Shown one piece after another: positions 11,740-26,800 of a DNA stretch of 64,000 nt. This stretch comes from Prochilodus magdalenae (Eukaryota > Chordata > Actinopteri > Characiformes > Prochilodontidae). How positions within the stretch are numbered: position 1 is the first letter of the stretch; every line of letters begins with the position of its first letter. The stretch is taken from positions 258,501 through 322,500 of the forward strand of contig JAMWET010001656.1 in the NCBI GenBank assembly GCA_024036415.1, written 5' to 3'. The translations under genes and the position numbers were made by a program. Below the pieces are notes generated by a model. That model was not told where the DNA came from and searched no databases. It was given only the letters and a program-made list of their open reading frames with translations.

Positions 11740-14700
11740 GAGGTAAAGAAAGAAATAGAAAGAGCATAAAATGGTGGTGGCTAAGAACGTGATACAATCT
11801 CCTGTCTCACTCAGATCACCCTGGCAATTGAAATCAATCGCAGGACGAGGATGTAAGGGGAAATGGAGGGGGTGGTGGTGCGTGCTTAGAAAACCCATTG
11901 ATGGGGGAGGGAGAGCAATGGAGTGAAAAGGAAAAGGGGTAGAAGGAGGATAAGAGTGTAAAATGGGGTGAAAGGAGATTTAAGGGCTTACATCAAAACC
12001 AAAAAGCAGAGGACTGTACAAGACACATAAACGGAAAGAGAGACAAGAGTGAGAGAGAAAGAGAGAGGGAAAGATGAAGAGGGCTGAGAGGAAGATGAGA
12101 GAGTGGTGTGTAAATCTGAAGCGATCTCTCTGAGGTGCTCCACACTGCTCAGTGCAGACAGCAGGTAAAGAGAAAAGGATGAAAATGCGGCCAGAGTATG
12201 ACAATTCCAGCAAAGCCCCCTTAAAGAAGTAGTTTCATCCTAATCTCTGTTTACTGCATATGATCAGTTATCAATTATAGATGTAAGGTTTTTTTACTAA
12301 ATACAGTAAAATATGTCAAAATGATTGTCTGTGGTAATGATGATGTTTCATTAGACTGAAAAACACAGGTGTATTCCATTAACCTCTTTTACAGCAAGAT
12401 TCAGTTTTTTGCTAGCTGAGCCACACCATACTAACCAAACAAAATGGAGAATGATGTAGTGAATCAATACCAACACCTTCACTGTTCCTGTTATAGAACA
12501 GAAAACCCTTCCCCTCTATTGACATGTGATGGAATATGGGAATAAATGAACATTTGTTGGACTGGAAAATGAAAAGCCGTTTGTTCCTGTGTGGTGTGGA
12601 TACACAGCCTGAGCCCAGTATTCTGTTTTATTATTTCATTAAGCATGTTAGCACAGGCGCTGTGGTACACTTTCACACTCGTGCAGAATGTCATGTTTCC
12701 TCTCTTGTTCTGTTTACATGAGAGATATTAGTATTGCAAAAGCTCACAAAAGGGAGGAAGCAAGCCGAGCTTCTTGGCAGCACAGAGAAAGAAAGATGCA
12801 TGACTCACATGCTAAAAGACCATTTTAAAATTGTCCTTTATTCGAGCAAAAGCACAGCTTGGGGAGCATTAAATAACATGCTCACCTAGAAGAGTGCAGT
12901 TTTTGAGTGCAGTCGTGGGCTGAAGGTTAGGGAACCAGCTTTTGACAAGAAAGTGGTTAGTTTGACAGGACACGATTGAAATGCCTTTGAGCAATGCACC
13001 TGACCTTCACTTGCACCCCAGGTGTTGTGAATAGGTCTGCATACTGGGCAGGGGTGCTTGCTGCCCCTTAGTGTGTTTCACTAGTTTGCTTGTATGTGTA
13101 TCACTGCTTGGATAAGTTCAATGAGGAGGACAAATTACAGAGTGCTTAGTTAATCAGCCAAGACATGTTTGGTATCCAAATTGTCTGTAGTGTCCTTATG
13201 CTGTCTTATTAGGCTGTCTAAAATTGCTCCCCTACGCACTGAAGTATCACTGAAGTCATATTTATATTTCACATTAAGGGATGTTCTGCACTAAATTGCA
13301 TCAGCAAGGCTGTGTGACCTAAATGGAGAAATAGAAGCAAAATTTGGACACCAAAGCGTGTCTTGGGTTACCGACTACATCTGGGGAAAGTGGTAAATTG
13401 TGTAAATTTGATATTTTGCCAAACCTTTACTTTAAAGGTTCCTTAATAAGTTTCAATCTTTCGTCTAATTTTTAATCTCATTTGTATAAACTTCATCTCT
13501 TTTCAGTATTTGTTCTGAAGCTCTTAAGCTTTTCCTAATGCAGGTTTTGAGTTTTTCCTGCCACTGTTGCTCATTAAGAGTCTGAACACAGATTTCCATA
13601 AGCTGCTTCGTGTTGACTGTAAAATGCATTGTATTCATTAATGTTTTTGTTCTGTATGCTTGTCCTATATAAAGTATCTAAGTGCAACAAAATGCTGGGA
13701 CTTTAAAACAAAATATTAATTGAGTAAGTTGATTGTTGCGGGGGAAATAAAATGAGAGTACTAAGACGACAACATAAAAGGCTCAGTCATGGTGAAATGA
13801 ACACTTAATAAACAGTAAGAACAATCTATATACTGACATAAATCCCGTATAGTTTTTTTTTAATTTCCAAAAGCCAAAAAGCTATCCAGTTCATTTGGTT
13901 CTCTAAACAAAAAACAAAAGTCAAATTTAAGAACTCAGGGATATCGTAACACACTGAGAGTTAATTACTTGATCCCAAGCGTTTAAATATATGATTTAAT
14001 TGGTAAATAATTTTTCAGACTGTTTGAGAATTCTGTGAATACAGTTTTCGTGCAATGGCTTCATCAGAGAATAAGACGTGGGAAAGGTAGTACTTTAGGT
14101 GAATGCTCTTTTATTAAACACAGTAGCAGAGGAGAGCTGTCAGCTCTGGGTGACATGGGCAGAAAGCAGGCAGATCACTTCTAATCACATATTTACAGAG
14201 GCCACTGTAGTGGGTTGCTACAGTGTACTGCTTCTTTGCACACTTAGTCATATAACAATTGTCTCTGCCAATTTCACAGCCTTTGTTGATTGTTATTGAT
14301 AAATCAGTAAGTGATGGTACAAGTTTGCCTGGTCTGTATTCTGCCCGTATCTTCATGCACACTGTTTCTTATAATGAAGAGATGAGTTATTAGGTAGAAG
14401 TCAAAGCTGTGTTAATAAATCTAGAGCAGCTCTTCAGTAATCAGGCTGCTGAAGGCTACAGGCCTGGAATGGCCAGCACTGTGACACCACTCATAACTCC
14501 TGCCCTGCGCTGCCTTGGTTACCTGAGTGTGTTTTTGAACACTACGCTTGTTCTACTGACTGTTCTTCACTGCCATAAAGCCTGAAATATTTCTTTGTTT
14601 ATTTGTTTGTTTGTTTCTAGACTTTTTTCCATCTAGATTCTAGAATGTCTTGTGACTAGCGATAGGCAGAGAAAGCGTTTTTTGTTCTGAACCAGTTAAA

Positions 14701-17700
14701 AAATTCCAAGAATTGGGCCCTCATATTAGCTATGAGATTTTCTTTTTTAGTTCATTTTGAATTCTTCATTTTTTGACAACACTCCCATGTAATAAAAATT
14801 CCCTGTGCTCAGAATAATAATTTGGCACCTTGTTAGCTCCACTGAAAATGTGATAAGTCATTGCTTACAAGTGATATACATTTAATTAGACTACCTGTTC
14901 ATAAATCTGTTCCACCTTCTATAAGTTATGTAGACGTGTGCATAATAATTGGTTCACACGCATTTACTGGGAGTGCTCAGTAAACGGCTGATACAGGATT
15001 CGACTTTTTACGGTAATTTTAATCAAAATATTACTCCAACCAGTGTAAAAAATCCAACCAGAAAATGTTTGACCCATACTGTCAGCCCCCCTTCTAAATG
15101 ATGAACACAGTCTGACTATTCATGACAGAGGGTGTCCCGTTCAAATCCAGTATAGAATAATATAAGATACACCGACTAGCCATAACATTAAACCCACATC
15201 AGTGTATCTGCACTCTTTATATTTTTTATATGCTCCACCTACCACATTGGACCGCATTGTAGTTCTAAACTTACAGACTAATCCATCAGTTTCTCTGCAT
15301 ACTTTATTCCCCATCACCTTTTTTCAATGGTCAGGACCACCGCAGAGCAGGTATTAGTGAAGAGTGAAGAGTCGAGCTGTACCTCGAGCCCTTCGTGCTT
15401 CAAGTACAGCTCGTCTCGAACCACCATCCCTGAGGACACATGGAAGACAAGTGTCCAGACTCTTCTCTGTCCTGGCTCCCAGATGGTGGAATGAACTCCC
15501 ACTGGGCGTCAGAACAGCAGAGTCTCTCCGCGGGTCGTTTTCAAACGCAGACTGAATACCCATCTCTTCGTAAAGCACTTAAGCGAGTGAGCTCTAGTAG
15601 AGGTGTAAATTGTGTGTATCGTGTGGCAATTTAATGATCGTTGTTGTATTACACTTATGGTCCCTTGTCAATGTTGTATTGTGTTGCACACCTTTCTCTA
15701 GGTACCAGCACTGGCCCCCTGTTCGGGCAGTGTCTGAGCTCGTGGTGAGTTTTAGGCTCTAAACTTCCTACTAACTGGAATATTATCCAACAGATCACTA
15801 AGCACGGTTGTAAGTCGCTCTGGATAAGAGCGTCTGCTAAATGCCTTAAATGTAAATGTAAATGTATTATGTGGATAATAGATCATTCTCAGCACTGCTG
15901 TAACATTTGTGGTATTTGTTGTTCTGGTGTGAGTGGGTCAGACACAGCAGTGCCGCTGGAGTTTTTAACACCTCACTGTCACTGGTGGACTGAGAATAGT
16001 CCACTATCTAGCCAAGAGTATCCTGTGGGCATCATCCTGTGACCACCGATGAAAGACTAGGGGATGACCCTGATCAACATTCCCCCATTAAGAAAACAAA
16101 CAAGATAATTGCCTGTCGTATAACAGAGGTACTAATAGAACGCTCCACTGAACAAGTGTTGTGAGCAGCAAGAGCCACTTGTTAACAGTTATTAATGGCA
16201 GGTGGCATTCATAAAGTAGCACATGACAATACATGCTATTTCTGGATGACCCCTCTCAAAGCGGGTAAACGGCAGGCATCAGATCTGTGCTTGAATACTG
16301 GAAACCTAAAACTCAAACTTCACATTAAGGGCACCCCTCTGCATTAGGTATGGTACTTCGTTCAAATAATTTAGCATCCCTTAGCGCCTTTCAAAGTAAC
16401 ATAGTACTTAGTACCAAATATTCTCTATATGCTTTCTCTGACCAACCCAAAACTATTAATAAAAGACATTTTGGACTTTTTGCAAGGAAATGGACTTGCT
16501 TTGTTAGTCAGTTCTTGTTTTCCTTCTTCTTCTCTATAAATGTGTTGGTGATTACATGTACAATAATCTACCTCTTAACAAGACATGGCCTTCCTTTCTT
16601 GCATGATTTTATCAATGTCTTTCTTTCTTTCTTTCTTTCTTTCTTCCTTTTTTTCTTTCTTGATTTATGAAATACCTTTATGCTTATGTGTACAATAACT
16701 CATTCCTTACATAAAGAGGCAAAAACATTTCTTATGTTTGAGCTTGTGAGCTACTCTGTTTTAGTATGCGGCACAAAGCGTGACATTTCATTCCATTAGG
16801 TCCTGGGTTTTGGAAAACGAGCCTCATTCAATTCAAACCTGACCGTACTGCATTCCATATCTCCTACAGAGAAGAGACAGAGATTGATCTGGTTTATTGT
16901 GCACAAATCATTAACATCATCAATCCCTCGGCTAGAGCTCCTACAAAAACATACAGTAGTCATCCTGAACAATAGGCTGTAAGTACAAAGGTATTGATTT
17001 TCTGCATTTTATTTTGGACATGGTAAAAACCAAATTAAAAGAGCTTCAGAAGATGCTAATTTTAGGCATGTTGCCGTTTTTGATTCTGAGCATTTGGAAG
17101 AATATGTTATTTAATGATACTGTGCTTAACCCAGATTAATGTTCTCATTATCACACTCATTTGACCTTATTATTGTGAAATATCAGTCTGACATCAAATA
17201 AACCTACTGGCTGTTCTGTAGATCTGTGCAACAGTGCTCTTACTTAATAATCACAATCCTCTATAGGTAAATTACCTATTATGCACACACTCACAAAAGC
17301 CCTTTTGTAGCTGTTTTTGCAACATTTCAGTCCCAAACTAATACATGTACGTTAGAGTCTAGATTTACTACAAACTACAGAAGTTCCTCTGTAAAATGCT
17401 TTGCTACAGACCTGTACTTTGAAACTGGTTGGAAAGGACAGGAATTTTGCCACCATGTTTTGTTAACCCAAAGATGATGATTACACTCATCTATCAGTAT
17501 CAGTCTATCAGTACCTTCAACATTCATACAAAACAAACACCATTTGATAATAATGGCATAATGTAAAGATGTAAGCTCTTTTGAGTAGGTGGGATTTTTG
17601 TCTATGTTTTCCAAAACTTGTCCAGCCTTACATTAAAAAGAACATATTTGTGTTGGTGGTGAATCATTAAATAGGGTCATTTTACTGCTGAATGTTGCGT

Positions 17701-17753
17701 GGTACAGAAATTGGCCATTTGCAATAATGGGCAAAGAACTATGTGTGAGAATT

Positions 17754-17820
<67 letters not shown>

Positions 17821-20800
17821 GTGTGTAGGTGTGTGAAACTCAGGGATCCACAATGTACTTTGCCCCTTTTCAGGTATTCTCACAGTCCTTCACTGCCTCC
17901 TATGCTCTCTACACTGTGGCAACCGGGTATGTAGAGGCAGTGCACTGCATGCGCCGCACCGGGCATGTGCATTACTTAAAAGGCCTAAGAGTCAAGCTGG
18001 TCCTTCTCTGCCCGTGCTCATATTCAACTGTCAGGCATCCCTCTATAGAGTATAGACAGTGAATATTGTCCCACCTGGCAACTTTCCAGGTTAAAAAAAT
18101 ATTGGTCTTATCTCAAAATATTATGATGAATTATTATTAAACCTCCCTTGAGGATTCTTGTTGTTTTTTTATTTGTTTGTTTGTTTGTTTGTTTGAATGA
18201 AGGCCCTTCTTCCTGTACTTGTAAAGAGCGATTAAACATTAGAGAATGTTTTGAAGCTTGTTTGCTTGTCCTTTAGCAATTGACAAATCACTAAACATCA
18301 AATGAGGCTCCATCGCATGATATGACCCCTTAACTTGTATGGTTGGTATTTTTTTATTTTGTTTGGTATGGTCTTTGTATTTGCATCTTGCTATTTTGTA
18401 TGAGTTCTCCCAATCACTTTCTAAAATGACTTATGTTTTAAAGACTGCTTTTACTTATGTTTGGTTTTATGAGTCTCAAACACTGATGTGTTATGAATGA
18501 GGTTTGCTCAGTGTGTTCTGGTGTGTTGTAGGGAGGTGATGGACCTCACCCCAACAGGTGTAGATGGGTCTGTTCTGCAGTATGCGGCATGGGGCCCTCA
18601 GGGGAACCAGCTGGTGAGTCTGCTCTGAACTCCACAGACATTGTAGGTCAATTTCCTGCATTTCATGTTGATTTGTGGATTGTTTTTGGCATCCAGGGTG
18701 TTGAGTAGTTCAGTAATGAGAGCCATCTGTTAGCATTAGGGTTATTTACTGTCTCTCCGCTGTGCCAGGTGTATGTGTTTGAAAACGACATCTACTACCA
18801 GGCTGAAGTGTCCAGCCCAGCAATGCGCATCACGACTACGGAAAAAGAAGAACTGGTGGTGAATGGATTGACTGACTGGATCTATGAGGGTCAGAATTTG
18901 CTATTATACGGACATAGATATGGTGGGAATCCAACATGGTCTACCATTTGCAAAAAGCCAGTAAAATTCCATGTAAAAACTCAAAATCTAGTTTATTACA
19001 TATATTAATTTGCTATTTTATTAAAACAAACAGAACCTGCTTTTAGTTGTACAGTTTTCCCCAATAAACTTTTCTTTTCACCCTAACATTGTAACTACTT
19101 ACATCCACTGCCTGGCCAAAAAGATCACATACTCTAAAATTTCGTTGGACCACCTTAAGCTTTGATCACAGAACGCATTAAACTTTTCTTTTCACCCACT
19201 GTGCCTGGCCAAAAAGATCACATACTCTAAAATTCGTTGGACCATTTCTTTGATCACAGAACGCATTCTGTGCATCATGTCACAATATGTATTTCTGCGC
19301 AAAGTCTTCTCTCGCACATCCCAAATATTCTCAATGGAGTTCATGTCTGGACTCTGTGATGGCAAATCCATGAGTGAAAATCATGTCTCATGATCCCTGA
19401 ACAATTGAGCCTGATGAATCCTGGCATTGTCATCTTTTAATATCCTGTGCCTTCCGAGAAGAAACAATCCATTAATGAAATAACCAGGTTGTTCACTATG
19501 TTCAGGTAGTCAGCTGACCTCATTCTTTGGGGACATAACTTTGCTGAACCTAGACCTGACTAACTGCAGCAACACCAGATCATAACACTGCCCCAACACG
19601 CTTTTACGGTAGGCACTAGGCATGATGGGTGCATCACTTCAACCACCTCTCTTCTTATACCGATGCACCCATCACTCTGGAACAGGGTAAATCTGAACTT
19701 GTCTGAGCACATGATCTTCTTCCATTGCTTCAAAGTCCAATCTTTATGCTCCTTACCAAATTGAAGCCGTTGTTGCCGGTTAGCCTCACTGACAAGTGGT
19801 TTTCTTAAGGCTACAGCTATTTAGTCCCAATCCCTTGAGTTTCCTTTACATTGTGCGTGTGGGAATGCTCTTACCTTCACTATTAACCATACCCCTGAGT
19901 TCTGCTGTAGTTTTTCTATGATTTAATTTCACCAAATGTTTAAGTGATCGCTGATCACAATGGTTCAAGATTTTCTGACCACATTCCTTCCTCGAAGATG
20001 ATGTTTCCTCACTGTCCTTCCCCTTTTTAATAATGCGTTGGACAGTTCTTAACCCGATTTTAGTAGTTTCAGGAATCTCCTTAAATGTTTTCTTTGCTTG
20101 ATGCCTGCCAATAACTTGACCCTTCTGAAACAGATTAACATCTTTTCGGCAATCACATTTTACAACTGCATGTGTCTTTCAACATGGCTTGTGAACAAAT
20201 GAAAAGCTACTCACCGTATCAGTTAGGGTTAAATAAATTGTTGCCAGCTGAAACATAATCACTCATGTAGTAATTATCCAATGGGAGGCTCTTACATATT
20301 TGCTTAGTTAAATCCAGGTGGTGACATTCTTTGGCCAGGCAGTGTATATCATCATTACATTCACACATACAATATTTCATTACGTTCCAACAACGCCTTC
20401 TTGGTGTGTACATTTTATTTGACAATTTGTATAATTTATCTGAACTATACTCTGACCTGCCATTTGTGGTGGGATTTTTGAGTGCTATATAAGAGATAAT
20501 ACATAATAATAATAACACAGAGCATTTTTTTTTTACAATTTTCACTTCTTATTCTTCTTTAATTTTTATCACTCACAGTCAGCAAGCTGTGTGTATATCA
20601 TTTGAGGTAGGGCTTCCTGGTTTAACCCCACAATTATCACAAATGTGCACTTGGAATTAACATAAAACTTGCGTTTATAGATTTATACAGAACCACAGAT
20701 TTTTCCGGAATCTCCAGCTAATTATGTTGCTAAGTTATTGGGGTTGTAATTTATAATGTTGTTTGTCTCACTTCCATCTATTCTGCTATCACAGAGGAGA

Positions 20801-23800
20801 TTCTACAAAAGTATCCAGCCCACTGGTGGTCCAAAGACGGGGCACGCCTGGCATACCTTAAAATCAACAACTCTGCTACACCTGTAATGGAGATACCACA
20901 TTTCCTGGATGGAATCTATCCCTCAAATGTGCTTTATCCATATCCTAAGGTATGAGAAGAATTTTCACTGCATCCGTCTGTTCTGGACAGAAAAACATTA
21001 CAAATGATTATTTTATTGTTTTGCTATCCAAATACATTTTTTCTTTACAAATACATTTTAATTTAATTATTCCTGAATTACCTAATATACAGTGATTTCT
21101 TTCTTTTTTTTTTTGCATGTTTGTCACTCTTACATGTTTTAGATCATCAAACAAATTTAAACGTTAAAGACAACGTCAAAGACAACACAAGTAAACACAA
21201 AATGCAGTTTTTCAATATATATTTTTAAATTATTTTTAAGAGAGAAAGAAAACCCAAACCTACATGGCCCTAAATCCATGAATCATAACTTAACTGTGGT
21301 TTAACACACCACAAGTGTGTTCAATTTCTGTAGCCACACCCAGGCCTGATTAGTGGCACATCTGTTCTCAATCAAGAAATCACTTAAATAGGACCTGCCT
21401 GACAAAGCGAATTAGACCAAAAGATCCTCAAAAGCTAGACATCATGCCAAGATCCAAGGTAATTCAGTAACAAATGAGAAAAAAGTCATTAAGATCTATC
21501 AGTCTGGAAAAGGTTATAAAGCCATTTCTTAAGTTTTGGTACTCTAACAAACCATAGTGAGAGCCATTATCCACAAATGGTTAAAACGTGGTTAACCTTT
21601 CAAGGAGTGGCCGGCCGGCCAAAATTACCCTTAGAGCGCAGCGACAACTCATCCAAGAGGTCACAAAAGACCCCACAACAACATTCAAAGAACTGTAGGC
21701 CTCACTTGCCTCAGTTAAGGTAAGCGTTCATGACTCCACCATAAGAAAGAGACTGGGCAAAAATGGCCTGCATGGCAGAGTGCCAAGAGGAAAAACCAGT
21801 GCTGAGCAAAAAGAACATTAAGGCTCGTCTCAATTTTGCCAGAAAACATCTGGATGAACCCCAAGACCTTTGGGAAAATATTCTGTGGACTGACGAGTGA
21901 AAATGTTCTATTACATCTGCTGTAAAAGTAACACCGCATTTCAGAAAAAGAACATCACACCTACAGTAAAATATGGTGGTGGTAGTGTGATAGTCTGTGG
22001 CTGTTTTGCTGACTCAGGACCTGGAAGACTTGCTGTGATAAATGGAACCATGAATTCCACTGTCTTCCAAAAGATCCTGAAGGAGAATGTCCGTCCATCT
22101 GTTCATGACCTCAAGCTGAACCTGAATCCTGTTGAGATGCTGTGGCATAAACTTAAAACGATGGTTCATGCTTGAAAACCCTCCAGTGTGGCTGAATTAT
22201 AACAATTCTGCAAAGATGAGTGGGCCAAAATTCCTCCTCAGTGCTGTAAAAGACTAATTTTTTGCTGCTAAGTGTGACTCAACCAGTTATTAGGTTTAGG
22301 GGGCAAACACTTTTTCACACCACTGTAAGTTCAATCACGTGAAATCTTGAATCCCATTCCTAAACTAAATCAATGCATGCAACTCACTTACAAATGTGTG
22401 TGTTGTTTTGACAGTCTGGATCTAGTATCCCGTTGGTGAGCCTGTTTGTTGTTAATCTGTACGGACCAGCCCACACTTTGGAAATGATACCACCTGACTC
22501 ACAGAGCAGCAGGTATAGTCAGAGCCAGTGTTCATCATTAACGCCATTAGAGATGGGCATTACAGCCCATTATCAGCCATAACATTAAACCTAACACCTT
22601 GTATCTACGCTCATTGTCGTTTTATCATCTCCATTTACCATATACAGTAGGTGCACTTTACAGACCACATGTTGTATACTGTATTACCCTGTGTTTAGGG
22701 ACCACCACAGGACCACCACTAATCATAATTATTTGGGTGGTGGATAAAACCACAAATTGCACCTATATGGTAAGTGGAGTTGATAAAATAGACAACAAGG
22801 AGAACAAGGGGTGATGGCTGATGGGTGTATATCACAATATTTAAAAAAAAATCATAGTATGCATATTGTGAATATACATGTCATATTGTGAATATACATG
22901 TCTTTGTAAATGAAAAATGCATTTCTTTACTGTTGTGGAAGTACTGATGATATCATCATATGTATGCTCAGAAAAGCGTATTATAGCGCAATTTATTGTG
23001 ATAACAATTATGAATTCATATTCCCTAAAAACTATTTGCTGTATCTCCAGGACTGTTTAAAAAGTATAAGCAAACAAATTGTTGGACTGTTGCTGAATTA
23101 TTCATTCTAAACTTTTGTTATCTGTTATGCTTTCCTTTGTTTTTCTAGCTATCAGTCTCGTTTCATGTACTTCCGTCATTTTCAGTAATGTATTTCCATT
23201 GCTCTTTTGATTCTTTTGCACTTAATATATTCCATATGCCTTAACTGTCCCTTCTGTCTTGTTCTCTCTTGCTATCTCACCATGAAGAGAGAGCTACATT
23301 TCTATGGTAAGCTGGATCAGTAGCACTCGTCTGGCTGTGCGTTGGTTAAACCGTGTCCAGAATCAGTCAGTGCTGTGTGTGTGTGAAGCTACAACAGGAG
23401 CCTGCTCAGAGGTGAGGAGGTCAACAGTTTGCTCCACTGCAGATCACTGTGTATCTTTATCTGTGAAGTGTCCATCGATTTCAGCCTTATTCTGCATGCT
23501 GTAGGGCGTGCTTTGGGGGCAGGGAGGTGGCCATGGAGGGTTTATAGTGGATGCTCTAATGCCAGCTCAGCCAAATTTCACACTCGATAATTTTCTTTCT
23601 TCATGAAAGGTTTAGAGGAAAGCGCTCAGTCTTACTTCTAATATGCTTACTTTACTGTGTTGCCTGCTTCATCACTTGTTTTCCCAAGCTAAATATCCAT
23701 TGCCGTCATGAATTTAATAAGGTGTATGAGTAAGGTATACCCCACAGCACTGTAGTTTAACATCATTCAACTTAGAGTTTATTGCTCTCTGGAAGAAAAC

Positions 23801-26800
23801 ATGATGCAAGTACAAATACAGTGTCATGAAAATGTATTTCGCCTTCCTGATTTTCTCTATTACATTCTCTATTAGGCTTTCATATGTTTAAACAAAACAA
23901 TTCAGAACATTTCAAACACTGGATTTTAATTTTAATGTAAATTTTTAAATTATTATTATTGTAGAATTTGCCTTGTGACAAAGTAATCTGTCCTATCGTA
24001 TTCATTGTCATGGAGATCTCCACTGAATTCAGTACTAAATGGTTTGTGGTGCAGTATTGCATTTAGCTAATCAAGCACGAGTAGACTGGTCTTCGGTGTC
24101 GTTTTCTTACACACCAGATTACAGACGATTTAAGGGAAAATTTGTTTGTTATGTTTACATTGCTTGAGCAGAAATGCAAAATCTTACCTATAAGAATAAA
24201 AGTTTAATAAAAGCTTGTGGATGACTTGGGTGGTACTGGAAAAGTACTGCCTTGGGAACCGGACTTGCTACTATTGAAGAATGTATGTAGTCTGTACTGT
24301 AATAAAGACGCCGTAAGAAAAGAGTCTTTCAGTAGGTTGCAGTAGGTTGCAGGTTTTATAGCAAGGCAATGATTTAAAACAGAAAAAATCATTGAGAGAA
24401 AGGCTGATAAGAAACAAAATCAGTGTTTTGGATTTGTCTTGACCTAGTCTTAGTCAAAGTCTTGAATCTAAAATAGATCCTGTGGGAAGTCCATAAATGA
24501 GCTTTTCATACTGAGCAATAAATCTGAATTAAAGCTGTTCATTAAATAAGAATGCACTCAAATTCATCACAATAATGTGCTATGAGGCACATACTGTCTT
24601 ACATTACTGTTAATAGTAATGGATCCTAAAAGGATCTCCCTGACGACGAGATATGTTGCTATACTCTACAGAATGTTTCTCTGTTATATAATCTAAACCT
24701 TTGGCTCCTAAAACAGAAACATTTTTTATTTATAAGCTATAACAATGTTTTCTCTCTCAAACCCTCAGAAGCACAAAATGGCTGTGGACTTTTTGCAGAA
24801 TCAGCAGCAGGTAGTTTAAATTTCCCTCTATATCTCTTCTTCTCCCCATCTCCTTTTTTCCTCGCTTTTTCAGTGATTGGATGTACAGCATAATCATTTT
24901 TCAACCTCTATTGTATTATTTATGAATGCAGTGTGCGCCTGTGACAGTAATGAATAAAATCAAAGCTGTGTGCGATCTTATTGATTGGTTGCTGGAGTGT
25001 CTATTGACTGTCTGACAGGAGGAGCCGTTGTTCTCGGCAGATGGCTCTCACTTTTACCTCACACTGCCTGCCAAGCAAGGAGCCCGTGGAGAGTTCCGCC
25101 ACATTGCCAGCCTTCCTGCTCAGGTCTGTGGGACCAGTCATTTCATGCTGTTCACCTGAGCACAATTACTCACAGATACTTTAGTAGTTATGGAATTAAA
25201 TTTGGCACCTCCACTGGGCTGCGTACAATGTGATACACATGGATATTTGTGGGTACATTGTGCCAGAATTTAGTACAGGTAAAGCACACACTGCTGACAC
25301 CTATAAAAAGCATGGTAGTCATGTACTGTTACAGGGGAAGTTTTTAAACAGTGTGTCCACTTACTCTCCATCTCTTAGATACACTGACTTTGACTCACCT
25401 TGTAGATGTAAAGCTGTTCTTAGTCCAGCAGTGATACTAAGTTGTGTAAAACACTTAAAAGATGCTGTGCAGCACACACACACACACACTTACAAATCCT
25501 TACCATGATGGTGTCCCTACTGTCCTGAGAATGATCCTTAGTGCAAACAATACCTGCTTTTGGGGGATGAACAGGGTAAAAGGGTTTATAGTAAACTGTC
25601 CAGAGAAACACGTGAATTACAATCTGTAATTGAACACATGTGGTAAGCGGATCTAATAAAATGGGTATGATGATAGATGATAGAGGGTAGATGTTGCTAA
25701 TAAAGCCAGTAAGTGTGTGTAGTGTATGTAAAACAAAATTATTAATTAATTGGCCCCTGAGTAGGCCATTCTGGAAGGCCCATTTTAAATAGCCTGTAGC
25801 CTATATAGAGTTCACCAGGGCTTTACTTAAAATGTAAAGCATTTTCGTGCACAAATCAAACACTCCTGTTGAGATACTCTAAAACCTTCAAATTCTGTAC
25901 ATCTCCTTATTTTAAAGAATGACACACATTTATATATTACAGTAAACTGTATAGCATAGTTGATTGAAAGAGTACTTTTTCATTACTAGCTGTTTGCCAC
26001 ACAAATAGACCAGACTCTTTTTCAGTGTTGGTCACCTTTCTAAAACAAAGCTTTTCACTGGGGGATCCATGGTATGTAATATCATGTGAGGAGAACTCTG
26101 TTTTGCTGTACCACTACGCAGTAGGGTATTTTATTTATCTGTTGTGTCCATCTTTATCTCTGTGTAGCCATTTTGAAGTTCCGCCTGCTTTTAATGTGCT
26201 TGTTTTCACTCCCCATATCCTTTCTTTGTCCTGCAAACTGTGCTCATACTCTCTCTCTGTCTCTCCATCTCTCTCTGTTTCCTTTTCTTTCCTTTCCCCT
26301 AGCCTGCTTTTCCCTCTGCTTCTCCTCGCTTTCTTACTTCAGGGAACTGGGATGTAACTGCACTTTGTGCTCTGGATGAGAAGAATGGTAAAATGTACGC
26401 AAGGGGTGTCTTACTTACATGTGTAATATCGGGCTTACCATTCTGAACACTGAGGCACTGCAGATGACATTTAATTAAAGCTCAGCTGAAGATTTCAATT
26501 GTGTATGGACTGTAATGAATTCGTTGCTTCTTTTCCCTTGTTCTGTATTAACAGTCATGTAAAGTAATGCATAACAGCTGTTTCCGACATTAGCATATTA
26601 AATGGCCACTTATTAGGATTTCACAGTTTGCAACAAGAAGCAGTTTATATGTAGATCCAGCAGTTTATATGTAAATCTATTTACTTTTAACCAAGAAATC
26701 TCACTTTAGAGAGTATTGTGGCACCACTGCCGAGTAAGACGAGTAAGGTCTGGCTTTTTTATGCTTCAGACTAGTGGAGATTCAGTGGACCAGTATTCGA

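Larger units (their letters stand above)
8557..17873 (+). other. Large dpp intron (9.3 kb)
   Basis: The largest intron recognised in this gene, between the exon ending ...NIRP and the one starting VFSQS. It has no supported coding exon. Contents listed separately: a GGTTCTTT-type repeat, a Tc1-like remnant, a GA tract, a tRNA-type SINE, a fold-back repeat split by a LINE tail, a CTTT tract and, just before the acceptor, a long TG tract. The remainder is AT-rich sequence in which I see nothing specific. Confidence 0.7.

Noticed and set aside
11602..11898. Minus-strand frame with Ser-Leu repeats
   Set aside because: Translation of the (GA)n microsatellite.
20219..20545. 108-codon minus-strand open frame with a hydrophobic N-terminus, resembling a small secreted Cys-rich protein
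   Set aside because: It overlaps the Tc1 right terminal repeat (20330-20346), has no splice or family support, and its composition is that of AT-rich chance sequence.
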